NCBI GenBank assembly: GCA_036971615.1
Contig: JAYKKR010000051.1
Location: forward strand, 1 to 64,000
Direction of reading: 5' to 3'
Source of the DNA: Amyloporia xantha
Taxonomy: Eukaryota > Basidiomycota > Agaricomycetes > Polyporales > Adustoporiaceae
DNA length: 64,000 nt
In this document: in pieces, positions 54,383 through 63,204 of the stretch
How the letters are laid out: the number at the start of each line of letters is the position of its first letter
Position numbering within the stretch: position 1 is the first letter of the stretch
Made by a program: the position numbers and the translations under genes
Notes under the pieces: generated by a model
What the model was told of the DNA's origin: nothing
The model's database searches: none
Seen by the model: the letters and a program-made list of their open reading frames with translations, nothing else

Positions 54383-54868
54383 TCTATAAGCAGTCGAAGT
54401 TTAATCGACCCTCCTGCTCTCATCTAGATGGTGCCATCCGAAGGATGGCCGGTCGCAAAATGACGGCGTACCTTCTCTATCATCATTCACCAGGATGCAT
54501 ACGCCTGCAAGCAGGGATAAGCAATCCAGGTAAGCGAATAGATTTTATGACCCTTATTAGGAATTGAGCTCAACAGGAAAAACACACATCAATCAAAACC
54601 CCTATTTTAGAAAAAACACCATTTTGGGAGCATCGGGGTAGAAACAGCAAAATAAAAGGAACGATGACAATATAGATATAACATCAAATGAATTTCAAAG
54701 GATTGACATCCACGCTCGCCTGTTGCGTTATACATAGCGGCTTACGCCTAGCCATCTTCATTTGAAGGTGGATGTCAATCTATAAGCAGTCGAAGTTTAA
54801 TCGACCCTCAACCCATCCTTCGGATGCCGAAGGATGGGTTGCCGGTCGCAAAATGACGGCGTACCTTT
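54383..54868 (+). repeat. Mosaic of rnl fragments
   Basis: 54383-54474 and 54778-54868 each carry CTATAAGCAGTCGAA and AAATGACGGCGTACCTT from rnl domain II (40278-40325) with the hairpin tip between replaced by different GC hairpins. 54662-54700 matches the rnl 5' region (39821-39860, GATGACAATATAGAT). 54480-54655 shows no recognised gene. Confidence 0.78.
54702..54779. mobile_element. 78-bp element with 12-bp perfect inverted ends
   Basis: ATTGACATCCAC at 54702-54713 is the reverse complement of GTGGATGTCAAT at 54768-54779. It lies exactly between an rnl 5'-end fragment and an rnl domain II fragment. Could be a miniature transposable element, or simply a stem-loop; no second copy was seen. 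Confidence 0.5.
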
Positions 54869-54950
54869 TGAATTGTGATCCTCCATGGTCGCAGCATGCT
54901 GCAACCATGGTTGAGGGAACGCTACATGACAATTTCATAAAAAAAAAAAC

Positions 54951-55095
54951 AATAACAATAAAATATCGTCGAGAGCACGATATTTAACACGTAAAATAAA
55001 ACGTATGTATATTATTCACGTGTATTGTTAAGTTCGAATGTTATGCAAAGTAAAAAAATATATATCATAAAATTTATATAAATATAAATTTTAAA
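54951..55095 (+). promoter_or_regulatory. Duplicated rps3 leader, upstream of orf227
   Basis: Matches 60714-60845 before rps3 (shared runs include AAAACGTATGTATATTATTC and ATCATAAAATTTATATAAAT). Differs by a 15-base insert (about 54965-54980) and a few substitutions. Confidence 0.82.
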
Positions 55096-55115
55096 ATAAA
55101 ACAAAAAAAAAATAA

Positions 55116-55797
55116 ATGAAAAAAAATAATAAAACAATAAACCAAAGAATTTTCTATGGTATAAAATCTGGTTGGGATTTACCTACCTTCCCTAATCATA
55201 TAATAATGAGATATAAAAATATTTATGTAAGAATATTCAAAATGATAGGTGGATTAAGTGTATTTATTATGGTTAGTGGTATAGGGAAACAATTAAATAA
55301 TATAGACGTGCTATGCACGACTGTTTTTATATTATCTATCTTGTATATATTATATATTATCATATTTTATTCAATAAAACAATGGTTTTATAATTTATTT
55401 AAAGGTAATTTTTTAGTTAGCGTAGATCCTTCTCCAAAATTAGATGATCATGATATAAACAAAAGTAGTATCATTTCATTTGATTTTGACTTACAAACTT
55501 TTTAGATTCTTTAAGCCAAGAGGAATTATTAGCTTTAGGTAGTTTATTATTTAATAGTTTAGTATTAAGTTATGTCGTAAGTATAATTTTAGTATTATAT
55601 GGTGAATACTTAATTAAACGATTTGATTTAGAGAATAAGTACCCTAAAATTGCTAAATTTATAGAAATACGAAGAAAATTACAAAATTATTACCTAAAAC
55701 TTTGCTTTGCTTGGATATTCTTTGCTTTATTACCACAGTTTATTATTGATATATTAATATTATACCCTAAACTATTAGACGTGCTATGCTCGACTTA
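55116..55797 (+). pseudogene. orf227, two-helix family, one-base frameshift
   Basis: Function unknown. Open from 55116 to 55505, closed by TAG in a T run of 5. The paralogue orf198 has TTCTTAG at this place, and one more T restores the frame to 55797, giving about 226 residues. N-terminal basic part (MKKNNKTINQRIFYGIKSGW), two helices (about 45-65, 70-95), then a segment shared with orf198 (NKSSIISFDFDLQTF) and the C-terminal module (YGEYLIKRFDLENKYPK, then a basic RRKLQNYYLKL and a last helix). The short palindromes GTGCTATGCAC (55308) and GTGCTATGC (55781) lie in the frame. Follows a copy of the rps3 leader. Confidence 0.75.
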
Positions 55798-56032
55798 GTT
55801 ATTATTTTACTTAACCATGGTTGAGACCATGGCTACAAGCTGGGTCGGGTGGGCATAATAATAATATAGTTTAATAAATGTTACTACCCCTTAAGACCTA
55901 CCCATCCTGCATCCTCTCTAGCAACGTGTCCCTCAACCCATCCTTCGGACCATCTAGATGAGGGTCGCAGGATGCAGGATGGAGAGGGATGAGAGGCACG
56001 AAAGGTAAAAGAAGAATTAATTTTGTTGAGTA
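55798..56032. repeat. GC-hairpin spacer
   Basis: No gene seen; a CCATGG palindrome (55817) and a CTAGATGA-tipped long stem (55905-55990). Confidence 0.65.
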
Positions 56033-56629
56033 ATGATCTTTCTTAGTATCTTAATTTTAATAGTGGCAATTGCCCTACCTTCATTCAATAAAAATATTTC
56101 ATCCATATTATATCTTAGAATATTTTCTATAATTTTTATTTATGCCGGAGCATTAGCTTTTAATGCTTTTTATATTCAGTCAATTGGATCAGGCATTGGT
56201 ATTTATAGTATGGCAATGTCTTGTCTATGGACACAGCCTATATCTTATAATCATATAATTAATTATGCAGAAGAGATAAAAAATATTATAAACAAAAGTA
56301 GTATCATTTCATTTGATTTTGACTTACAAACTTTCTTAGATTCCTTAAGACAAGAGGAATTATTAGCTTTTAGTGGTTTATTATTAAATAGTTTAGTGCT
56401 AAGCTATGTCGTAAGTATAATTTTAGTGTTATATGGTGAATACTTAATTAAACGATTCGATTTAGAAAATAAATACCCTAAGTTAGCTAAGTATATACAA
56501 ATACGAAGAAAATTACAAAATTATTATTTAAAACTTTGTTTTGTTTGGATCTTTATAGGTATTCTACCGCAAATTTTTGTGTATGCACATATAATATTAC
56601 CTAAATTAATTGAACTATTTTTTAATTAA
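56033..56629 (+). CDS. orf198, chimera: Nad2-like N-terminus fused to two-helix module
   Basis: 198 residues. Residues 1 to about 63 (MIFLSILILIVAIALPSF, then YLRIFSIIFIYAGALAFNAF and SIGSGIGIYS) look like the N-terminus of fungal Nad2. From about residue 86 (NKSSIISFDFDLQTFLDSL) it is a near copy of the orf227 C-terminal half. The native nad2 5' end lies right of the window, so the first half cannot be compared directly. Possible origin: insertion of the module into a duplicated nad2 5' end. Function unknown. Confidence 0.72.
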   Translation: MIFLSILILIVAIALPSFNKNISSILYLRIFSIIFIYAGALAFNAFYIQSIGSGIGIYSMAMSCLWTQPISYNHIINYAEEIKNIINKSSIISFDFDLQTFLDSLRQEELLAFSGLLLNSLVLSYVVSIILVLYGEYLIKRFDLENKYPKLAKYIQIRRKLQNYYLKLCFVWIFIGILPQIFVYAHIILPKLIELFFN

Positions 56630-57050
56630 AATGGTTCCACCCCATACGCCCTCCTTGCATCCCTCTCCGGCACCTCACCCCTGCTCTGCAGGGATGGCGA
56701 AGGTTGAGAGCGCCGGTTGAGATGGATGAGAAGGAGGCTTCGGAGGACACAACCAGATTTTTTAAATTTTGGGGTCGCATTGCACTTATTTAAAAGAAGT
56801 ATATAGACGACTTTTTAGTTACAGTGGTATAGTCGGCTTCAACCGTCTTATTAATTAAAAAGAGTCTTACATAATTTAATATAATAATTCTTTTGCTTTG
56901 GACCCGTGGACCATCGGGCACTCATCCCTCACCCCTGCAACATCGACGATGAGGCAGGGATGGCAGGATGGGAGCGATGAGGCACGGGTCCACCTTTATG
57001 ATTAAAAATAGAATAGGGCGTTAACAAAACAACAATCAACAAACAAAACA
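56630..57050. other. Spacer: GC hairpins, AT-rich part, cob-like leader piece
   Basis: No gene recognised. GC hairpins at 56640-56755 and 56905-56990. 57000-57016 (ATGATTAAAAATAGAATA) also begins the cob leader at 29383. Confidence 0.55.
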
Positions 57051-57371
57051 ATGAAAAATTTTATAGATGGTAATAATACCTTAGATATTATAACTAATAG
57101 CATAAAGGACTTAAATCTTGAACAAATAGGAGCTATAGTTCACTTAAGTGGTTCTATTCTAATACTTCATTGTTTAATGACTATTATTGCTACATTATTT
57201 GCAGATAAAATTATAAGATATTACGGATTGGAAGAGAGATTTCCAAAATTAGCTATTTTTATTCGGGTGAGACAAAAAATACTCTATGTCAATTTGTTCA
57301 TTAATTTTTTTATTATAATCTTAGTCTTATTCGTAATCATCTATTTAAATTTATTAGTCTTATTTTCCTAA
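57051..57371 (+). CDS. orf106, minimal two-helix protein
   Basis: 106 residues, function unknown. Two hydrophobic helices (about 32-55 and 80-105) flank KIIRYYGLEERFPKLAIFIRVRQKI, close in pattern to KRFDLENKYPKLAKYIQIRRKL of orf198. It is essentially the C-terminal module on its own. Start ATG follows an AAC-rich stretch. Confidence 0.72.
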   Translation: MKNFIDGNNTLDIITNSIKDLNLEQIGAIVHLSGSILILHCLMTIIATLFADKIIRYYGLEERFPKLAIFIRVRQKILYVNLFINFFIIILVLFVIIYLNLLVLFS

Positions 57372-57547
57372 TGACGCTATAAAATAATAATAAAATAGAC
57401 ACATTCTTTGGATGGCACATCATCTATTCACTCGGGTGTGGACCGGGGCACATGAATAGTTATAAGGGAGTAGGACCAATAGACGAGCTCGACACACCAG
57501 AGACAGGACACCTGATATAAGAGTCGAAAAGTGGTATATAGCCCATA

Positions 57548-57562
57548 CCCCCCCCCCCCCCC
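57548..57562. repeat. C15 tract left of dpo
   Basis: Run of 15 C. An equal run of 15 C lies at 60611-60625, so the two bracket dpo. Confidence 0.9.
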
Positions 57563-57570
57563 ATCAAACA

Positions 57571-60264
57571 CTAAAACAGTTTTTCTGGAGTCAAGGTGTC
57601 AAGATGGTAATCCTCACGCATCTTCCTTTTTAGTGCACAGTATAAATTCTTAAACCATTTTAGATGACTTAATCATCCTTCGGATGGGTATCCTTCGCTA
57701 AAAGGGTTTTCATATCACCAACGTGCGAAGCACGAGTTTTAGGATCCTTAAATCCTTTTACTTTACAGATGTATTTATCATCTGTGGTAATACCTGCATA
57801 TATTTTAGGCCCTAGGAATACTGCTTCTTTAAAGACATGTTCAAGTTTAAATTTACCCAATTCGACATCAGAAACTAAGGAGTCGTCTAATGGCTTATCA
57901 ATATAGATACTATCTGTGTCTGTGTAATATAATTTATATTGACTGCTTGGATATTTAAATTGAGACATGTGAACTCTGGCATATGAGGTGACTGCGGATG
58001 CAATTCCAATTGATGTCTTAGATTCTTTATGTAATAAAGAAGGATCAAGATAATTAACGAATAATGAAGTATCCGTACCTTCTCGCGCGGGAGACGTATC
58101 AATTAAATCGATATATTCTAAAATTTCGAATTTTTCACTTAATCTTAAGAATTCCTCTTTATTAACAAAGGCTTGGACTGAACGAATAGGTGCCATGGCG
58201 AATCGGCCATAGCACGAATTCATAACGTGCTTTGCACGAGTGATCATGTTCATCGGATCAGATTTAGGATATGAACATCTTATTTTATAAAGATCGTTTA
58301 TAAAACTCGAAAATATGTCTTCTTTTCTGAAAATATATCCACGCGAAGTTACTATATTGTAATCCTTTAAAGAATTATAATATTCAGGTGAGTTAATTTT
58401 CATTCTGAATGCCCCATTTGGACTTATAGTACGCATTCCACCAGCAGCGCCCGTGATATTATGGTGGATTTGAAGATAAGGTGAATATAAGTTTTTCTTA
58501 GTTTGCACTTCTACATCCCCAATCCAATAATAATCATCCTGCGATAGAATAGTAGGATCACCTTCAAACTGCAGAATTTGACCTACTGGGAATTTATTGT
58601 TTGCCATTACAAATGGATATAATGAGTTAACATCATAACAATAAATGTTTCTCGACGATGAGACGGGTTTATACATTTCTGTGGCACCACCGGTGAAACT
58701 TTCTTTAATAAAGTCATACACTTCTCCTTGAGTAATAGGTATAGTATGATCCTTTAAGTAAGAACTACGATAAATAGCAAAAGCTAATGACGGTGTAGTG
58801 GGATATTTAGTTATGTCTAAACCCCACTTATCTTTAACTAAGCTTCGGAATTTAACTAAAACCTGGTGTAGGCTTATCGAGTCATGTTCACAATATTGCT
58901 GAACTTTCTGTTTCCACAGATTAAAATCTTCCACTAATTCAATGTCTTTAGAATAATGTTTAAAGTCAGACATGGCGTACTCTGGATGTTCGCAGGCTCC
59001 TTTTCCGGTTAATACTGGTTCAATGTCTTTAGATGTTTCTACATTAAATTGCAATGCTAGTTTAGATAGAGAAAATGGTAAGATTAAAAAAGAATCACGA
59101 ATGTCAATTGATATATTGTCTTTTCGGGAAGCGATATTTATATTCCATGCGAAGCATGGTATCATCTTTTTTAAGGATTGTAATTTTATAACCCTGACTA
59201 TGCAGGACCGCTAGATATCTGAAAATGAATACGATATCGAATCCAGATAGATTATGGGCATAGCAGACAAAGTTTTTATATTTACGTCTTAATAGTTGAT
59301 CGAATAAGGATTGAGGCGAATCAGTGAACCAAGAATAAGTACGTTTGCCGTCATACATTGAATAAAGATAAGGTTTATGTTGACCGTCAATAAGAAGAGT
59401 TTCAATATCGAAAGTAATAATCTTATTAGCAGAAGGAACGTTTTTACATTTTAGAGTTTTAAGGAATTTAGTTTCTAGTTCTTTAATTGATAGAAGTATA
59501 GCCCCATTGCGAATGTAATATGTCATAGAGTTAATGACTCGTTTAAAAAAGGCATCAACATCGGTCCGTGATAAAAGCACGTCTGTAAATGTAATAATCA
59601 GTTTTTTATTTTTAAAAACTTTAATTTCCGTTTCCGTTTCGGAAAGATGAGTAATAACATAAATATAATTATCACTTGCGATCACTGAAACTTTATCAGT
59701 TTCTGACATTATAACACCCCAACTAGAATAGTTATTATTTGACGGAAGTTTATATTTACCAAACGGTGTTAATGATATTGGTTTCGTATTCTGCATGTCT
59801 AGTTCTGTCCACTTATCAATATAATATTGTTCACGATCAAGATCAATCATGAAATAATTAAAGGTTACTTTCGTTATCGCTCTTGCTGTATAATCATTGG
59901 ATTTAATCGAGATTAAGTTTTTACATAGAGTAATGTACTCATTTAAAGAAGCATGTTTAACTATGAGTCCTTTATGTAGTGTTCTTATTGAATCATCATC
60001 ATAGTGTAGTCTTAGTAATATAAAGAATTTTCTGTCGCCTGCAGTGCTAATAATACGATTGAAAAAAGCTTTGATTATTAAAGATAATCCCGAATCGGGT
60101 GTGAAACTAAGTATCTCTGGAGTGTCAATATCACCAATAAATTCATTGAATCCTGATTTGTTTATTTTTATAATTGGAGTAATCATCAACCAGGATGAGG
60201 TCGAGCTTTTGCACAGTATGTTAGTATCCACAGCAGTGAATGCTACAAGAATCGCGCAGACCAT
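57571..60264 (-). pseudogene. dpo: dpo, type-B (plasmid-type) DNA polymerase, frame broken twice
   Basis: Family B protein-primed DNA polymerase as carried by linear mitochondrial plasmids. The N-terminal 386 codons (60264 down to 59104) hold exonuclease motif I (TFDIETLL) and motif II (CYAHNLSGFDIVF). The next frame (59165 down to 57669) holds polymerase motif A (YDVNSLYPFVM), motif B (KHVMNSCYG) and motif C (YYTDTDSIYI). The typical C-terminus (WFKNLYCALKRKM) is in a third frame and ends at 57571. The breaks lie beside palindromes: CCATGCGAAGCATGG (59146-59160) and CATCCTTCGGATGG (57674-57687). Either insertions inactivated the gene, or single-base errors occurred. The motif-B Lys is itself encoded in a palindrome (58228-58240). 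Opposite strand to orf106 and rps3. Confidence 0.88.
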
Positions 60265-60413
60265 GAAAAATAGGATTAAGTTTTTTCGATTTAAAACTAA
60301 CCCTATTAGACCGCTACGCGGGCGATAATAATCGCCCGAAGTGCGAAGTAGAGTATAATAATTAATTGTTTCATGTTTTTTATGTAATAAACACGTCCTT
60401 TGGGAACCGGTAA
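60265..60413 (-). pseudogene. nad4L-like 5' end joined to dpo
   Basis: On the minus strand 60413-60393 repeats the nad4L leader (ACCGGTTCCCAAAGGACGT), an ATG stands at 60374, and 60300-60265 reads in the dpo frame as LVLNRKNLILFF, resembling ILNRKNIILMI of nad4L. A GC palindrome (CGCGGGCGATAATAATCGCC, 60317-60336) interrupts between them and brings stops. The dpo frame therefore seems to have begun as a fusion to the nad4L N-terminus. Confidence 0.72.
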
Positions 60414-60477
60414 TGAATGAAATGTGTCAACCGGCGAAGCCGGCGCTGAGGTGTGTTAATGTATATAAAGGTGTGTC

Positions 60478-60549
60478 TAAGATTAGAAGGATTTGAACCT
60501 GCAACTCTAGTTTCGTAGTTCTAGTGTTATCCCCTTTAACTATAATCTA
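60478..60549 (-). tRNA. tRNA-like gene, anticodon uncertain (possibly Arg ACG)
   Basis: D-arm GTTA/TAAC, T-arm with loop TTCAAAT and acceptor TAGATTA/TAATCTT (first pair mismatched) are acceptable. The anticodon stem is only CTAG/CTAG with an enlarged loop AACTACGAAA, so the anticodon cannot be read safely; ACG after T33 is one choice. May be an altered or dead tRNA. Confidence 0.5.
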
Positions 60550-60610
60550 GGCATGGGCACGTGATTGTTGAGACGAGATAAAAGAATCAGCTATTAAAAC
60601 TCATCATAAA

Positions 60611-60625
60611 CCCCCCCCCCCCCCC
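60611..60625. repeat. C15 tract right of dpo
   Basis: Second run of 15 C in the same orientation as that at 57548. Confidence 0.9.
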
Positions 60626-60713
60626 AGCTTCGGAGCCTCAACATTGATCTAGCCAATCGGCTAGGATCGATGTTGAGAGAAAGATAGAGGGGGACGCGCC
60701 TAGCTGTTATAAC

Positions 60714-60845
60714 TTAACAATAAAATATCTATTTAACATGTAAAATAAAACGTATGTATATTATTCACGTGTATTGTTAAGTTCGGATGTTATGCAAAGT
60801 AAAATATATATATCATAAAATTTATATAAATAAATAAATAAATTT
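60714..60845 (+). promoter_or_regulatory. rps3 upstream sequence, duplicated before orf227
   Basis: AT-rich leader shared with 54951-55095. Between it and the rps3 start (61070) lies unique AT-rich DNA with one GC hairpin (60885-60910). Confidence 0.75.
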
Positions 60846-61069
60846 TATTAAAAAAAATCAAATCATGCACGTACAAAATATCCGTGCCTCATCGTCGATG
60901 TTGCACGCATCACGAGATGGTATAGAAGAACACGACAAAGATAAAAAAGTTTTATATTACGTATAAGTGAATTAACAAAATATAGTCTGCTAATCTCAAG
61001 CCTTGATAAAAAAACAATCTTACAAACGAAAAAGAAAAATCTCAAGACGCATCAATTCTCGCGCGCGGG

Positions 61070-61834
61070 ATGGCGTTGACAGATGATAATAAGAGCCAGA
61101 CGTACGTAGATATGTTACGACCACGCGGCTACGCCGATAGCGTACAAAATAAAGAAACGTACTTACGTGCTTCGCACGCTAAATTTAATGTTGACGTAGC
61201 TCGATCTCAAATTATTAATTATAACTTTAATAGCGCATCTCTCATCTCAACATCAACCGCCGCTAATATTTCTTCTATTTTAGAAAATTCATTTATGACA
61301 ATGTCAAGTTTAATTAGTAAACCTGTATATTATATTACACCTCAAAAAGTAGTTATACATTTATTTTTCTTTTTTCTTACGACGACGACTCTTAAGAGTA
61401 AACATTTAGAATTATTATGTGCTAATTTAAGTAACTATTTTAAAAAACCTGTAGAACTTAATTTAGTAAGATTACATTATCCTTTTTACGATAGTAATAT
61501 TTTAGCTAATCTTCTAGGTAGAATTTCTGATATTAATTTTAAACCTTATATATATATATTGGATAATATTTTTAATAAGGCGACTATAAAAAACCCTACA
61601 ATAATGATTCCAGAATCTAAATCTAGTGTACCTACTTTCTTAACTGGTCTAAAAATAAGACTAGCCGGTCGTTTATTAAAACAAAAAATAATACCTCGAC
61701 GTACAGTAAAAACAACTCAAAACGGAAGTTTAACTAGAAGTAGTGCAGACCTTGTAACTACATCTAGATTTACTACAAAAAACAAAAGAGGTACATTTAG
61801 TCTTACTATTACAATTGGACATAGATTTTTCTAA
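61070..61834 (+). CDS. rps3: rps3, mitochondrial ribosomal protein S3
   Basis: Small-subunit ribosomal protein, free-standing rather than in an rnl intron. 254 residues. Recognised by KPVELNLVRLHYPFYDSNIL (about 124-143), then FLTGLKIRLAGRLLKQKIIPRRTV and the C-terminus NKRGTFSLTITIGHRFF, all typical of fungal mitochondrial Rps3. The N-terminus (MALTDDNKSQTYVDMLRPRG) is less conserved and the start is the first ATG after an unusual GC-rich CGCGCGCGGG. A short palindrome (GTGCTTCGCAC, 61169) is read in frame as LRASHA. Confidence 0.93.
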   Translation: MALTDDNKSQTYVDMLRPRGYADSVQNKETYLRASHAKFNVDVARSQIINYNFNSASLISTSTAANISSILENSFMTMSSLISKPVYYITPQKVVIHLFFFFLTTTTLKSKHLELLCANLSNYFKKPVELNLVRLHYPFYDSNILANLLGRISDINFKPYIYILDNIFNKATIKNPTIMIPESKSSVPTFLTGLKIRLAGRLLKQKIIPRRTVKTTQNGSLTRSSADLVTTSRFTTKNKRGTFSLTITIGHRFF

Positions 61835-62394
61835 AACACGACGGTAACCCCATACGTCTATAAAAGACAGAGGTATATCCTCTTGGTTTAATCGCCACCC
61901 CTTCACTCATCCAGTCATCCCTCATCCTGCTAGAGGATGCAGGATGCAGGATGGTGGTTGGGAGATGCAGCGGCGATTTTATATATTTTCTTCGGCCTTA
62001 CCATCCCATCTTACATCCCTCACTCTCACGAGCAGACTGGTGGTCGAGATATGAGAAAGGTAACTTATTCTTGGTTAAACCTACTTGAGCGTGCTCTCCG
62101 TGCTCTGCACGCTACATCCTGTCTTGCCCCATCCTTTCATCCTCTCATCCTGCCATCCCTGCCTCATCGTCGATGTTGCAGGGGGCACGTGAGAGGGATG
62201 GTGTGCAGATGAGCGCAAGGCGAGGGATGCAGATGGAGCAGTCTTGTTTTCAGCCTTTTGTCTGTTTATATGTTTTATCGTTCGCGATATAATATTTTAA
62301 TCGAGCCGTGCCCCCTCTCATCCCATCCTTCGGATGCCGAAGGATGGGATGCATCAACCGGCACGACGCAGGCTAATATAAAATTATTTTACGT
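61835..62394. repeat. GC-hairpin spacer between rps3 and nad6
   Basis: No gene recognised in 560 bases. GC hairpins at 61915-61975 (TGCTAGAGGATG), 62085-62110 (GTGCTCTGCAC), 62140-62210 (TCGTCGATG tip) and 62310-62352 (nested TTCGG), with AT-rich DNA between. Confidence 0.7.
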
Positions 62395-62993
62395 ATGAAA
62401 AATTTACTTATTGATATTTTAGCTTTCGCTACTCTTTTTTCAGGTGTATTAGTTATTACTTCTAAAAATCCTGTTATAGCTGTAATTTTTTTAATCTCAG
62501 TTTTTGTTAATGCTGCAGGATACCTAATACTATTAGGAATAGGATTTATTGGTATTTCTTATATTATTGTATACGTTGGTGCAATTGCTGTATTATTTCT
62601 TTTTGTTATTATGATGATTAATATTAAATTAACTGATATATTAGAAACAGGTTCTCAGTATACAAAAACCTTCCTTTAGCTTTAGCTATAGGATCTTTAT
62701 TTATATATGAAATTTTTACTATTATTCCTTTCAGTTTTAATAATGTCTCAGCAATATCTGCTTTGTTAGAAGTATTAACTAATCTAAATGGATTAATATT
62801 AAATTCTGAAATTTATACAGTAAATGTAAATACTGCTTTTAGCCCTGTTATAGCTGATACTACATTCACTAACTTCTTACAAATTGAAGCCATTGGTCAA
62901 GGTCTTTATACTTATGGAGCTTCTTGGCTTATTATTACTAGTGTAGTATTATTACTTGCTATGGTTTCACCAATTTTCATTTCTAGAAAATAA
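62395..62993 (+). pseudogene. nad6: nad6, frameshifted in an A run
   Basis: NADH dehydrogenase subunit 6, complex I membrane subunit. The first 94 codons (62395-62679) carry the conserved GIGFIGISYIIVYVGAIAVLFLFVIMMINIK, then a stop follows an A run of 5 at 62662-62666. The remaining frame runs on to 62993 (ending ASWLIITSVVLLLAMVSPIFISRK). One more A would join them to about 199 residues, the normal length. Single copy here, so the error cannot be checked against a repeat. Confidence 0.93.
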
Positions 62994-63204
62994 ATATCCC
63001 CACCTCTCTTTGAACCCTCCATCTCTTAGATACCATCCTTCGGCCCATCCTCTAACCTCAACCCTCATCCCTCTCATCCATGGATGCACCATGGATGCAG
63101 GATGCCGGTTGCCGGGCAACCGGCAACCTGCGACCCTCATCTAGATGGTCCGAAGGATGGGTTGAGGCTAGAGGATGCAGATGGGAGATAAAGAAGATGA
63201 CAAG
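62994..63204. repeat. GC-hairpin spacer between nad6 and nad3
   Basis: No gene seen; CCATGGATG, GGCAACC and CTAGATGG tips. nad6 and nad3 converge on it. Confidence 0.7.

Noticed and set aside
55800..56000. Homing endonuclease (LAGLIDADG or GIY-YIG) in the ORF-rich region
   Set aside because: Neither motif is visible in any ORF of the window.
57571..60264. dpo as a nuclear or viral polymerase
   Set aside because: Motif set and C-terminus are those of protein-primed mitochondrial plasmid polymerases, and the AT-rich codon use matches its mitochondrial neighbours.
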